From: CAVVTR01 sp963751245
GTDB taxonomy: Bacteria > Acidobacteriota > Thermoanaerobaculia > Thermoanaerobaculales > Thermoanaerobaculaceae
Assembly: GCA_963751245.1 (NCBI GenBank)
Contig: CAVVTR010000008.1
Location: forward strand, 496,001 to 560,000
Direction: 5' to 3'
DNA length: 64,000 nucleotides
The position numbers were made by a program, and so were the translations under genes. Below the pieces are notes generated by a model that worked only from the letters and a program-made list of their open reading frames with translations, searched no databases and was not told the origin of the DNA. Shown piece after piece: positions 43,456 through 51,301 of this stretch. Every line of letters starts with the position of its first letter. Within the stretch, counting starts at the first letter, position 1.

Positions 43456-44402
43456 TGGCCGGCGGCGTCCTGGTCGAGGCCCGCGGCCTGCAGGTCAGCT
43501 ACGGCGCCACGGAGGCGGTGCGGGGCGTCGACTTCGAGGTGGCCCCGGGCGAGGTCGTCGGCCTCATCGGCCCCGACGGCGCGGGCAAGACCTCCACCCT
43601 GCGCGTGCTCGCCGGCCTGCTCAGGCCATCGGCCGGCGCCGTGGCCGTCTTCGGCGCCCCGGTGTGGGCGAGCCGCCGCGCCCTCCACCACCGCCTCGGC
43701 TACCTGGCGCAGCGCTTCGCCCTCTACGGCGACCTCACCGTGGACGAGAACATCCAGTTCTTCGCGCTGCTCAACGGCGTGCAGCAGTGGCGCGAGCGGC
43801 GCGACGACCTGCTGCGCCGGGTCGGCCTCCTGCCGTTCCGGACGCGACAGGCGGAGCGGCTCTCCGGCGGCATGAAGCAGAAGCTCGCCCTCGCCTGCAC
43901 CCTCATCCACTACCCCGAGCTCCTCCTCCTCGACGAGCCGACGACCGGCGTGGACCCGCTCTCGCGCCGGGAGTTCTGGAGCCTGCTCGGCGGGCTCGTC
44001 GCCGACGGCCTCACGCTGCTGGTGGCGACGCCGTACCTGGACGAGGCCGAGCGCTGCTCCCGCGTCATGCTGATGCACCACGGCCGCCTGGTCGGCGACG
44101 ACACCCCCGCCGGGCTGCGTGGGCGGCTGCCCGGGAGTGTGGTCGAGGTCGCGGCCTCGCCGCGGGGCGCCGTCACCGGGGCGCTCCAGGGCCTCGGCGG
44201 AGTCGCCGACATCACCGTCTTCGGCTCCAACCTCCACGTCCGGCTGGAGGGAGTCGACGACCCTGTGGCCGCCGTGGCGGCGGCCCTCCGGCGTCCCGGG
44301 ATCGCCGTGGAGAGCATCCGCGCGACACCCGCGGGCCTCGAGGACACGTTCCTCTACCTGACACGCACCGGGACCGGCGAGTCCCGGGGGGAGGCCGCAT
44401 GA
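43455..44402 (+). CDS. ABC exporter ATPase 1
   Basis: A 315-residue ATP-binding subunit. Walker A GPDGAGKT at 39-46, signature LSGGMKQ at 136-142, Walker B LLLLDEP at 156-162 followed by TTGVDP. In the position of the usual switch histidine the sequence reads LVATPYLDEAERC, so the H-loop is Pro rather than His, which could make this the less active ATPase of the pair. A C-terminal regulatory part follows. It has start and stop overlaps with the HlyD and TolC genes. With the ATPase at 45739 it replaces the fused double ATPase YbhF of related exporters. Position in the operon implies it acts in the same complex. Confidence 0.88.
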   Translation: MAGGVLVEARGLQVSYGATEAVRGVDFEVAPGEVVGLIGPDGAGKTSTLRVLAGLLRPSAGAVAVFGAPVWASRRALHHRLGYLAQRFALYGDLTVDENIQFFALLNGVQQWRERRDDLLRRVGLLPFRTRQAERLSGGMKQKLALACTLIHYPELLLLDEPTTGVDPLSRREFWSLLGGLVADGLTLLVATPYLDEAERCSRVMLMHHGRLVGDDTPAGLRGRLPGSVVEVAASPRGAVTGALQGLGGVADITVFGSNLHVRLEGVDDPVAAVAAALRRPGIAVESIRATPAGLEDTFLYLTRTGTGESRGEAA

Positions 44403-45742
44403 GCACCCCGTCCCGCAGCCGTCCCGCCGTCCTCGCGGCGGCCGCCCTCGTCGCCTTCGCAGCGGCGGCTCCCGCCGCCTCGCCGGCCGAGCACCTCGAC
44501 GCCGACCAGGCCGTGCGCCGCGCCCTCGAAGTCTCCCACGCCACCGCCGCCGCGGCCGCCCGCACGACGGGCACCCAGGCGCGCCTCGACGCGGCCGGCG
44601 CCGCCGCCCGGCCAGTGCTGGGCGCCACCGCCACGGTGGCCGAGCGCAGCTCGGTCCCCGAGCTCAAGCTCGCACCGGGGGGCCCCGGCTCTCCCGTCCT
44701 CACCCTCTATCCCGACATCCGCACCACCTACGCCTTCGGCCTGGGCCTGAGCCAGGCGCTCTACACCGGCGGCGCCGTCACGGCCAACCGGGAGGCGGCG
44801 CGGCGCACGCTGGTGGCGAGCCGGGCCGACGACCGGCTCACCCGGGCCGGTGTGGCCTTCTCGGCGCGCCGGACCTACTGGCAGGCGGCCGCCACGGCAG
44901 CCGACGTCGACAACGCCCGGGCCGACGTGGAGCGCGCCTCCCGCCTGCTCACCGACACGCGGTCCATGCTCGAGGCCGGGATGGCGGTGAAGGCCGACGT
45001 GCTCTCCGCCCAGGCGCGCGAGGCCGCCGCCAGGCTCCGGCTGATCCGGGCGCAGGCCGCCGCCGACGACGCTCTGGCCGCGCTGCGCTCCCTCCTGCAG
45101 ATCCCCGCCGGTACGTCCATCGGCCTCGCCGGCATCGTGCCCGCGGGCCTCCCCCCGCGGCCGGCGCCCCTGGACGAGCTGCAGCGCGAGGCCCGCGAGC
45201 AGCGTCCGGAGCTCGCCTCGCTGCACGCCCGGGTCGGCGCCCTGGGCTACCGCGAGCACGCCGCCGCGGCGCCCTCGCGGCCATCGGTGTCCGCCATGGT
45301 CCAGTGGGACCTGGCCCGCCCCAACCAGCGCTACTTCCCTCTCCAGGACACCTGGCACGACTCCTGGAGCGTGGGCCTGGCGGCGGGCTGGACCCTGTGG
45401 GACGGCGGCCGCACCCGGGCCGGCGTGGCCACCGCCCGCGCCGAGCTGGAGGTGGCGCGGCAGGACCTGGCGGAGCAGCAACGCACCGTCGAACTGGACG
45501 TGGACGAGGCGCGGCGGGCTCTGGACAGCGCCCTCTCGGCGGTGGACGCGGCAGAGACCTCCTGGCAGGCGGCGCAGGCCCGCGAGCAGGCCGTCAAGGA
45601 GCGCTACGAGGCCGGCCTCGCCACCATCTCCGACGTCCTCGACGCCCAGGCGGGGCTGGCCGGCGCCGAGACCGACCGCGTCACCACCCGTGCCAACGCA
45701 TGGATCGCGGATGCCCGCCTCACGAGGGCCGTGGGACGGTGA
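44399..45742 (+). CDS. TolC-family outer-membrane efflux channel
   Basis: A 447-residue TolC-like protein: signal peptide (about 1-27), then two OEP repeats with long coiled coils. Channel features include QALYTGGAVTANREAARRTL in the first half and GWTLWDGGRTRAGVATARAEL in the second, each preceding the alpha-barrel helices, and a final repeat (KERYEAGLATISDVLDAQ) that is the family's conserved end. It supplies the outer-membrane exit duct for the exporter. Its ATG overlaps the ATPase 1 stop, and its stop overlaps the GTG of ATPase 2. A TolC gene placed between two ATPase genes in one operon is uncommon. Confidence 0.9.
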   Translation: MSTPSRSRPAVLAAAALVAFAAAAPAASPAEHLDADQAVRRALEVSHATAAAAARTTGTQARLDAAGAAARPVLGATATVAERSSVPELKLAPGGPGSPVLTLYPDIRTTYAFGLGLSQALYTGGAVTANREAARRTLVASRADDRLTRAGVAFSARRTYWQAAATAADVDNARADVERASRLLTDTRSMLEAGMAVKADVLSAQAREAAARLRLIRAQAAADDALAALRSLLQIPAGTSIGLAGIVPAGLPPRPAPLDELQREAREQRPELASLHARVGALGYREHAAAAPSRPSVSAMVQWDLARPNQRYFPLQDTWHDSWSVGLAAGWTLWDGGRTRAGVATARAELEVARQDLAEQQRTVELDVDEARRALDSALSAVDAAETSWQAAQAREQAVKERYEAGLATISDVLDAQAGLAGAETDRVTTRANAWIADARLTRAVGR

Positions 45743-46689
45743 ACGACACGGTGGTCACCGCCCGCGAGCTGTCGCGGACCTTCGGCGCCTTCACCGCCGT
45801 GGACCGCGTCTCCTTCGAGGTCCGGCAGGGCGAGATCTTCGGCTTCCTCGGCTCCAACGGGGCGGGCAAGACCACCACCATCCGGATGCTCTGCGGCCTC
45901 CTCGCCCCCAGCTCGGGGACCGCCTCGGTGGCGGGCCTCGAGGTCGGCCCCCAGTCGGAGGCCATCAAGCGGAAGGTCGGTTACATGTCCCAGCGCTTCT
46001 CCCTCTACTCGGACCTCACCGTGGAGGAGAACCTGCGCTTCTGGGGCGGGGCCTACGGTCTCTTCGGAGACGCGATGAGACGGCGCATGGCGTGGGCCAT
46101 CGCCACGGCCGAGCTCGAGGACCAGCGGCGCGTCCTGGTCCGGGACCTGCCCGGCGGCTACCGCCAGCGGCTGGCGCTGGTGGCGGCGCTCCTCCACGAG
46201 CCCCCCGTCGTGTTCCTCGACGAGCCCACGGGAGGAGTCGACCCCGCCGCCCGGCGGCGGTTCTGGGACCTCATCGACGAGCTGGTGGGCGCGGGGCACA
46301 CCGTTTTCGTGACCACCCACTACATGGACGAAGCGGAGCGCTGCCACCGGGTGGCGCTGATGCACAACGGGCGCCTCATCGGCCTCGACACCGTCGCGGG
46401 GCTCAAGGGCACCTTCCCCGCGGACACCGTGCTGGAGGTCCGCTGTTCCCGCTGCGCTCCGGCGTTGACGGCCCTCGACGGGACCCCCGGCGTCAGCGAG
46501 GTGGCGCTGTTCGGCGACGCCCTCCACGTCGTGCTCGAGGACGCCGCGAGCCGCGCCGCCGTGGACGCGCGGCTGCGCGAGGCGGGGCTCGGCCCCGCCG
46601 AGGTGCGCACCATCGCGCCGACGCTGGAGGACGTCTTCATCCGCTTCATCTCCGCGGCCGAGGCGTCCGCTGGGGAGGGGCACGCGTGA
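45739..46689 (+). CDS. ABC exporter ATPase 2
   Basis: A 316-residue ATP-binding subunit. Walker A GSNGAGKT at 38-45, Walker B VVFLDEP at 157-163, H-loop VTTHYMDEA intact. The signature motif reads LPGGYRQ (137-143) instead of LSGGQ, so one ABC signature is altered while ATPase 1 has a normal signature but a changed H-loop. The two together would form a heterodimer with one good site, a known arrangement for asymmetric ABC exporters; that is inference. GTG start overlaps the TolC stop; the permease ATG overlaps its own stop. A C-terminal accessory domain resembles that of ATPase 1. Confidence 0.88.
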   Translation: MNDTVVTARELSRTFGAFTAVDRVSFEVRQGEIFGFLGSNGAGKTTTIRMLCGLLAPSSGTASVAGLEVGPQSEAIKRKVGYMSQRFSLYSDLTVEENLRFWGGAYGLFGDAMRRRMAWAIATAELEDQRRVLVRDLPGGYRQRLALVAALLHEPPVVFLDEPTGGVDPAARRRFWDLIDELVGAGHTVFVTTHYMDEAERCHRVALMHNGRLIGLDTVAGLKGTFPADTVLEVRCSRCAPALTALDGTPGVSEVALFGDALHVVLEDAASRAAVDARLREAGLGPAEVRTIAPTLEDVFIRFISAAEASAGEGHA

Positions 46690-47792
46690 TGCTGCGCCGC
46701 ACCCTGGCCATCGCCGTCAAGGAGCTGCTGCAGCTGCGGCGTGACTGGCGCTCCACCGCGGCGCTGCTGGCCATGCCGCTGGTATTGCTGCTGCTCTACG
46801 GGTACGCCCTCTCCTTCGACGTCCAGCACATCCGCCTGGTCGTGGTGGACCGCGACGGCACCCGCGCCGCGCGGGACGTGCGCGAGGCGTTCGTGCGCAG
46901 CGGCTACTTCGACCTCGAGGACGCACCGCGGGACATTCGCGTCCTGGACCCCATGTTCGCGGACGGCCGGGCGCAGGCGGCGGTGGTGATCCCCGCGGGC
47001 TACTCCCGGGACCTGGCCGCCGGCCGCCCCGCGGACCTCCAGTTCGTGCTCGACGGGTCCGACTCCCAGACCGCCACCACGATCCTCTCCTACGCCCGGC
47101 AGATCGTCGCCTCGATCAGCCCCGTCGTCCGCGTGCCCGGCGCCCTGGGCCCCGTGGTGCCCCGGCCGCTGGTCTGGTACAACCCCGACCTGAAGACCTC
47201 CCGCTTCCTGGTGCCGGGCCTGGTGGCGTTCATCCTCATGATCACCGCCGTGATCGCGACGGCGCTGGCCGTGGTCCGCGAGAAGGAGCGGGGCACCATG
47301 GAGTCGCTGCGGGCCACCCCGCTGCGCGCCCTCGAGCTGCTCCTCGGCAAGACGCTCCCCTACCTCGGGCTGGCCAGCGCCTCCGCTGCCGGATCCCTGG
47401 CGTTGGCCTGGGCGCTGTTCGACGTTCCCGTGCGGGGGTCGCTGCCCTGGCTCGCCGCCGTCACCGTCCTGTTCCTCGCCGGCGGGCTCGGGTGGGGCGT
47501 GTTGATCTCGACGCTGGCCGACACCCAGCAGGTGGCGTTCCAGCTCGGGCTCCTGTCCTCGATGCTCCCCACCCTGATCCTCTCGGGGTTCGTGTTCCCC
47601 ATCTCCTCCATGCCGGCCCCGGTCCGGCTCCTCACCCACATCGTGCCCGCCCGCTACTACCTGGTGGCCCTGCGGGACATCGTCCTCAAGGGGGCCGGCC
47701 CCGCCGCGTGGTGGGACCAGGCGGCGGGCCTCGTGATCTACGGCGTCGTGGTCCTGGCGCTGGCCACCTTCCGCATGGTCCGGAGCCTCTAG
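46689..47792 (+). CDS. ABC-2 type permease 1
   Basis: A 367-residue ABC-2 permease: one N-terminal helix near 20-40 (STAALLAMPLVLLLLYGYAL), a large extracytoplasmic domain (about 45-170) and five C-terminal helices. RRDWRSTAAL and ALVREKERGTMESLRATPL-type sequences (here VVREKERGTMESLRATPLR) are typical of YbhS/YbhR-like permeases. It shares the KELLQLRRD start with permease 2. ATG at 46689 overlaps the ATPase 2 stop (TGATG). The two permeases presumably form a heterodimer with the two ATPases. Confidence 0.88.
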   Translation: MLRRTLAIAVKELLQLRRDWRSTAALLAMPLVLLLLYGYALSFDVQHIRLVVVDRDGTRAARDVREAFVRSGYFDLEDAPRDIRVLDPMFADGRAQAAVVIPAGYSRDLAAGRPADLQFVLDGSDSQTATTILSYARQIVASISPVVRVPGALGPVVPRPLVWYNPDLKTSRFLVPGLVAFILMITAVIATALAVVREKERGTMESLRATPLRALELLLGKTLPYLGLASASAAGSLALAWALFDVPVRGSLPWLAAVTVLFLAGGLGWGVLISTLADTQQVAFQLGLLSSMLPTLILSGFVFPISSMPAPVRLLTHIVPARYYLVALRDIVLKGAGPAAWWDQAAGLVIYGVVVLALATFRMVRSL

Positions 47793-47793
47793 G

Positions 47794-48969
47794 ATGAGCG
47801 CTCCACGCACCGCCGCCGAGCCCTCCGGGGGCGCCGCCCCGCGGCCCGGCTGGGCGGCCCGCCTCCGCGTCCGCCTCCTCACCTACCGCAACCTGCTGGT
47901 GAAGGAGCTCCTGCAGCTCCGCCGGGACCCGAAGATCCTCCCCATCCTGTTCATCGCGCCGGCCGTGCAGCTCTTCATCCTCGGCTACGCGGCCACCACC
48001 GACATCAAGCACGTCGAGCTGGCCGTGTGCGACCTGGACCGCACCCAGGCCAGCCGCACGCTCGTGGACCGCTTCACCAGCTCCGACTACTTCCGGCTCG
48101 TCGCCGAGGTGCCCTCCCAGGAGGGCCTCGACCCTCTCCTGGCCTCCGGCGCGGCCCGCATCGGCCTCACCGTCCCCGCCGGCTTCGCCCGCGAGCGGGC
48201 GGCGGGCCGACCGGGCGCCGTGCAGATCGTGGCCGACGGCTCCGACGCCATGGCCGGAACGGTGGGGCTGGGGTACGCCGTGTCGGTGCTCCAGGGCACC
48301 ACGCTGGAGGGGGGGCTGAGCCCCCAGGTGGAGCTCCGTCCCAAGGTGCTCTACAACCCCGACCTCTTGAGCCGCGACTTCATGGTCCCCGGCGTGCTCG
48401 CCATGATCATCATGGTGATGACCATGATGCTCACCTCGATGGCGCTGGTGCGGGAGCGCGAGCTGGGCACCATGGAGCAGCTCCTCGTCACTCCCCTCAA
48501 GCCCGGCCACCTCATCGTCGGCAAGCTGATCCCCTACGCCATGGTGGGGTTCGTGGAGGTGCTCACCGCGCTGCCGCTGGTGCTGTTCTGGTTCCGCGTC
48601 CCGCTGCGGGGCTCGCTGCTCACCCTGTTCGTCCTCATCGTGCCGTTCATGCTGTGCACGCTGGGGCTCGGGCTGCTCGTCTCCACCATGTCGGAGAACC
48701 AGCAGCAGGCCATGATGATCTCCGCCTTCGTCTTCATGCTGCCGCAGATCTACCTGTCGGGGTTCATCTTCCCGATCCAGAACATGCCGCCGTTCTTCCA
48801 GTGGCTGACCTACGTCGTGCCGCTGCGCTACTTCGTCGTCATCCTCCGGGGCATCTTCCTCAAGGGCGTCGGCTTCGAGGTGCTGTGGCCGCAGGTGGCG
48901 GCGCTGCTGCTCCTCGGCATCGGGATCCTGGTCCTGGCCCGCCTCCGCTTCCACCGCCAGCTCGGGTGA
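47794..48969 (+). CDS. ABC-2 type permease 2
   Basis: A 391-residue paralogue of the preceding permease with the same layout: N-terminal helix (ILPILFIAPAVQLFILGYAA), extracytoplasmic domain, five C-terminal helices, MALVRERELGTMEQLLVTPL and SGFIFPIQNMPPFFQWLTY. A hydrophilic N-terminal extension of about 30 residues is present. It follows permease 1 after one base (stop TAG, then G, then ATG), so translation is coupled. It is the last gene of the exporter operon; a long gene-free stretch follows. Confidence 0.88.
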   Translation: MSAPRTAAEPSGGAAPRPGWAARLRVRLLTYRNLLVKELLQLRRDPKILPILFIAPAVQLFILGYAATTDIKHVELAVCDLDRTQASRTLVDRFTSSDYFRLVAEVPSQEGLDPLLASGAARIGLTVPAGFARERAAGRPGAVQIVADGSDAMAGTVGLGYAVSVLQGTTLEGGLSPQVELRPKVLYNPDLLSRDFMVPGVLAMIIMVMTMMLTSMALVRERELGTMEQLLVTPLKPGHLIVGKLIPYAMVGFVEVLTALPLVLFWFRVPLRGSLLTLFVLIVPFMLCTLGLGLLVSTMSENQQQAMMISAFVFMLPQIYLSGFIFPIQNMPPFFQWLTYVVPLRYFVVILRGIFLKGVGFEVLWPQVAALLLLGIGILVLARLRFHRQLG

Positions 48970-49391
48970 GCGAGGCGCGCCGGCGTGGTCCGCCACGGCG
49001 GTGGCGGCGGGCTCTCGGCGTTCAGCGCGGGTGGCAGCGCCGTGGCATGGCAGCACCACGTGGCGGCAACCTTGAGGGTGCGCGGCTGCGGGTGCGAAGG
49101 CTGGCCTCCGCCGGCGCAGAGGCATCGCGGGGTTCGGCCCGCCGGGTGCGCGGGCGGACTGGCGGCCGGCGCCGCGACCTGCAGTCCCAGGGCTAAAGCC
49201 CTGGTCTACATTCGGTTGCACAGATTCGCACCAGCCACGCGGTCAGTCCCGCGGGCGGCAGCGCCGGGGCGTTGAATACCCGGGTCCAGCCAGGCGCTTC
49301 CTCCTCGCGGAGGGTCGGACGGGGGGCGAGACGCGGCCTGGCGAGCCGCCGGACCGGCAGCGGCGCCCGGCTGCTCGAGTACGGACGGGGA
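48970..49391. other. Gene-free stretch between convergent units
   Basis: 422 bases between the exporter operon (plus) and the proS cluster (minus). No ORF with protein-like composition, no tRNA and no standard terminator with a T-run was found. It holds an 18-base palindrome (49187-49204), described separately, and looks less compositionally biased around it. The rest shows nothing I can name. Confidence 0.5.
49187..49204. repeat. 18-base palindrome, candidate dispersed repeat
   Basis: CCAGGGCT-AA-AGCCCTGG is a perfect inverted repeat in the gene-free stretch, followed by TCTACATT. The motif GGGCTAAAGCCC with this flank resembles short dispersed intergenic repeats seen in some Acidobacteriota and other genomes. 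It occurs once in this window, so repeat status cannot be tested here. It could also form a terminator-like hairpin for both converging units. Confidence 0.45.
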
Positions 49392-49568
49392 TCAGCCGGG
49401 GAGCTGGAAGGAGCGGTCGAGGCGCTCGACCATCTCCTCGTAGCGGCGGTCGAGGTCCTCCAGCGCCCCGGCGAACCCCGCCTCGTCCAGCTCGCCGCGC
49501 TCGCGCCGCGCGTCCAGCAGCGCCCGCTGATTGTCGTACCAGGCCTCGGGGTCGAAGTTGTACGTCAT
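49392..49568 (-). CDS. Small conserved-looking protein after proS (58 residues)
   Basis: A 58-residue charged, helical protein: an aromatic start (MTYNFDPEAWYDNQ), a helix ALLDARRERGELDEAGF and a second helix ALEDLDRRYEEMVERLD. It has no signal or membrane segment. It starts 17 bases after the proS stop without a clear ribosome site, so it is probably coupled to proS. The amphipathic composition is protein-like, unlike shadow frames. No family recognised; it may be an RNA- or protein-binding small factor. Confidence 0.55.
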   Translation of the reverse strand: MTYNFDPEAWYDNQRALLDARRERGELDEAGFAGALEDLDRRYEEMVERLDRSFQLPG

Positions 49569-49585
49569 CGCCGCAGCCGGCCCGC

Positions 49586-51298
49586 TCAGGCCTCGTCGAG
49601 CAACGCCCGGGCCTTCGCCGCCGCCTCGGCCAGGGGTGCCGTCACCTTCTCCCGGTCGCGCCTCAGCGACAGCTCGGCGACGCCCTGCTCGACGCCCTTC
49701 TTGCCCACCACCACCCGGACCGGGAAGCCGATGAGGTCGGCGTCGTTGAACTTCACCCCCGGGCGCTCGTCGCGGTCGTCGAAGAGGAGGTCGACTCCCT
49801 GGCTCCTGAGCTCTCCGTAGAGCGTCTCCGCAGCCTCGCGCACCGCCGTCACGTCGGGGTTGAGAGCGAGCAGCTCGGCCTCGAAGGGGGCCAGGGGCCG
49901 CGGCCACACGATGCCCTTGTCGTCGTGGTTCTGCTCCACCGCGGCGGCCAGGGTGCGGCCGATGCCGAGGCCGTAGCACCCCATGATCATGGGCCGCGCC
50001 TTCCCCGTCTCGTCGAGGAAGTTGCACTCCATGGCGGTGGAGTACCTGGTACCCAGCTTGAAGATGTGCCCCACCTCGATGCCCCGTTTCACCTCGAGGG
50101 GCCCGCCGCAGCGCGGGCAGGGGTCGCCGGCGCGGGCGAGGCGGATGTCGGCCACGAGGTCCGGCGTGAAGTCCCGCCCCGGGACCACGCCCACGAGGTG
50201 GTGGTCCGCCCGGTTGGCGCCGGTGGCCGCCACCGCCAGGCGCATCACCTCGGGGTCGGCCACGATGCGGACGCCGCGCAGCCCCACCGGTCCCGAGTAG
50301 CCCATGCCACCGCCGGTGAGCTGCTCGATCTTCGCCTCCGCGGCGAGCTGAAGGTGGGTGGCGCCGAGGACGTTCTTGAGCTTGATCTCGTTGACCTCGT
50401 CGTCGCCCCGGACGAGGGCCACGGCGAGCTCGGCGTCGGTCTCCACGATCATGGTCTTGATGAAGTGCTCGGGCGCCAGGTGCAGGAAGGCGGCCACGTC
50501 GGCCACGGTGGTCGTGCCCGGGGTGTGCACCGCCTCGGGTCCCGCCGGCACCGCCCCCGGCCACGCCGGCGGCGCCGGGATGGCGCCCGTGGTGGCCTTC
50601 TCGGCGTTGGCTCCGTAGCCGCAGGCGCAGGCCACCACGGCGTCCTCGCCGGTGTCGGCCAGGACCATGAACTCGTGGGACTCGCTGCCTCCGATGTTGC
50701 CGGTGTCCGCCTCGACCGCCGTGTAGGACAGCTGGCAGCGGTCGAACACGCGCCGGTAGGCCCCCTCCATCGCGCGGTACGTTTCGTCCAGGCTCTCCGG
50801 CGTGGTGTGGAAGGAGTACGCGTCCTTCATGATGAACTCGCGGCCGCGCATGAGCCCGAAGCGGGGGCGGATCTCGTCCCGGAACTTGGTCTGGATCTGG
50901 AAGAGGTTCACGGGCAGCTGGCGGTGCGAGGTGACACGGCGGCGCACGGCGTCGGTGATGACCTCCTCGTGGGTGGGCCCGAAGCAGAACTCGCGGTCGT
51001 GGCGGTCCTTGATCCGCAGCAGCTCCTTGCCGTACTTGCCCCACCGTCCCGACTCCTGCCACAGCTCGGCGGGCTGGACGCACGGCATCATGAGCTCGCC
51101 GGAGCCCGCCGCGGTCATCTCCTCCCGCACGATGCGGATGAGCTTTTCGATGGACCGCCACCCCGGCGGCAGGTAGGTGTAGATCCCCGCCGCCAGCTTG
51201 TCGATCATGCCCGCCCGGGCGAGGAGCTGATGGGAAACCACCTCGGCGTCGGAGGGGTTGTCCCTCAGGGTGTAGATGAAGGTGCTGCTCCAGCGCAT
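49586..51298 (-). CDS. proS: Prolyl-tRNA synthetase
   Basis: A 570-residue bacterial-type (ProS type 1) class II synthetase. Motif 1 region GWRSIEKLIRIVREEM, motif 2 FRDEIRPRFGLMRGREFIMKDAYSF and motif 3 GCYGLGIGRTLAAA are intact. Between motifs 2 and 3 lies the editing (INS) domain at about 225-385, which removes Ala-tRNA(Pro). The C-terminal anticodon-binding domain follows (LLFDDRDERPGVKFNDADLIG). GAGAGGA precedes the ATG at 51298. It lies immediately after a TPR gene, 3 bases away, and before the 58-residue gene. The best single phylogenetic marker in the window. Confidence 0.95.
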   Translation of the reverse strand: MRWSSTFIYTLRDNPSDAEVVSHQLLARAGMIDKLAAGIYTYLPPGWRSIEKLIRIVREEMTAAGSGELMMPCVQPAELWQESGRWGKYGKELLRIKDRHDREFCFGPTHEEVITDAVRRRVTSHRQLPVNLFQIQTKFRDEIRPRFGLMRGREFIMKDAYSFHTTPESLDETYRAMEGAYRRVFDRCQLSYTAVEADTGNIGGSESHEFMVLADTGEDAVVACACGYGANAEKATTGAIPAPPAWPGAVPAGPEAVHTPGTTTVADVAAFLHLAPEHFIKTMIVETDAELAVALVRGDDEVNEIKLKNVLGATHLQLAAEAKIEQLTGGGMGYSGPVGLRGVRIVADPEVMRLAVAATGANRADHHLVGVVPGRDFTPDLVADIRLARAGDPCPRCGGPLEVKRGIEVGHIFKLGTRYSTAMECNFLDETGKARPMIMGCYGLGIGRTLAAAVEQNHDDKGIVWPRPLAPFEAELLALNPDVTAVREAAETLYGELRSQGVDLLFDDRDERPGVKFNDADLIGFPVRVVVGKKGVEQGVAELSLRRDREKVTAPLAEAAAKARALLDEA

Positions 51299-51301
51299 GT
51301 C

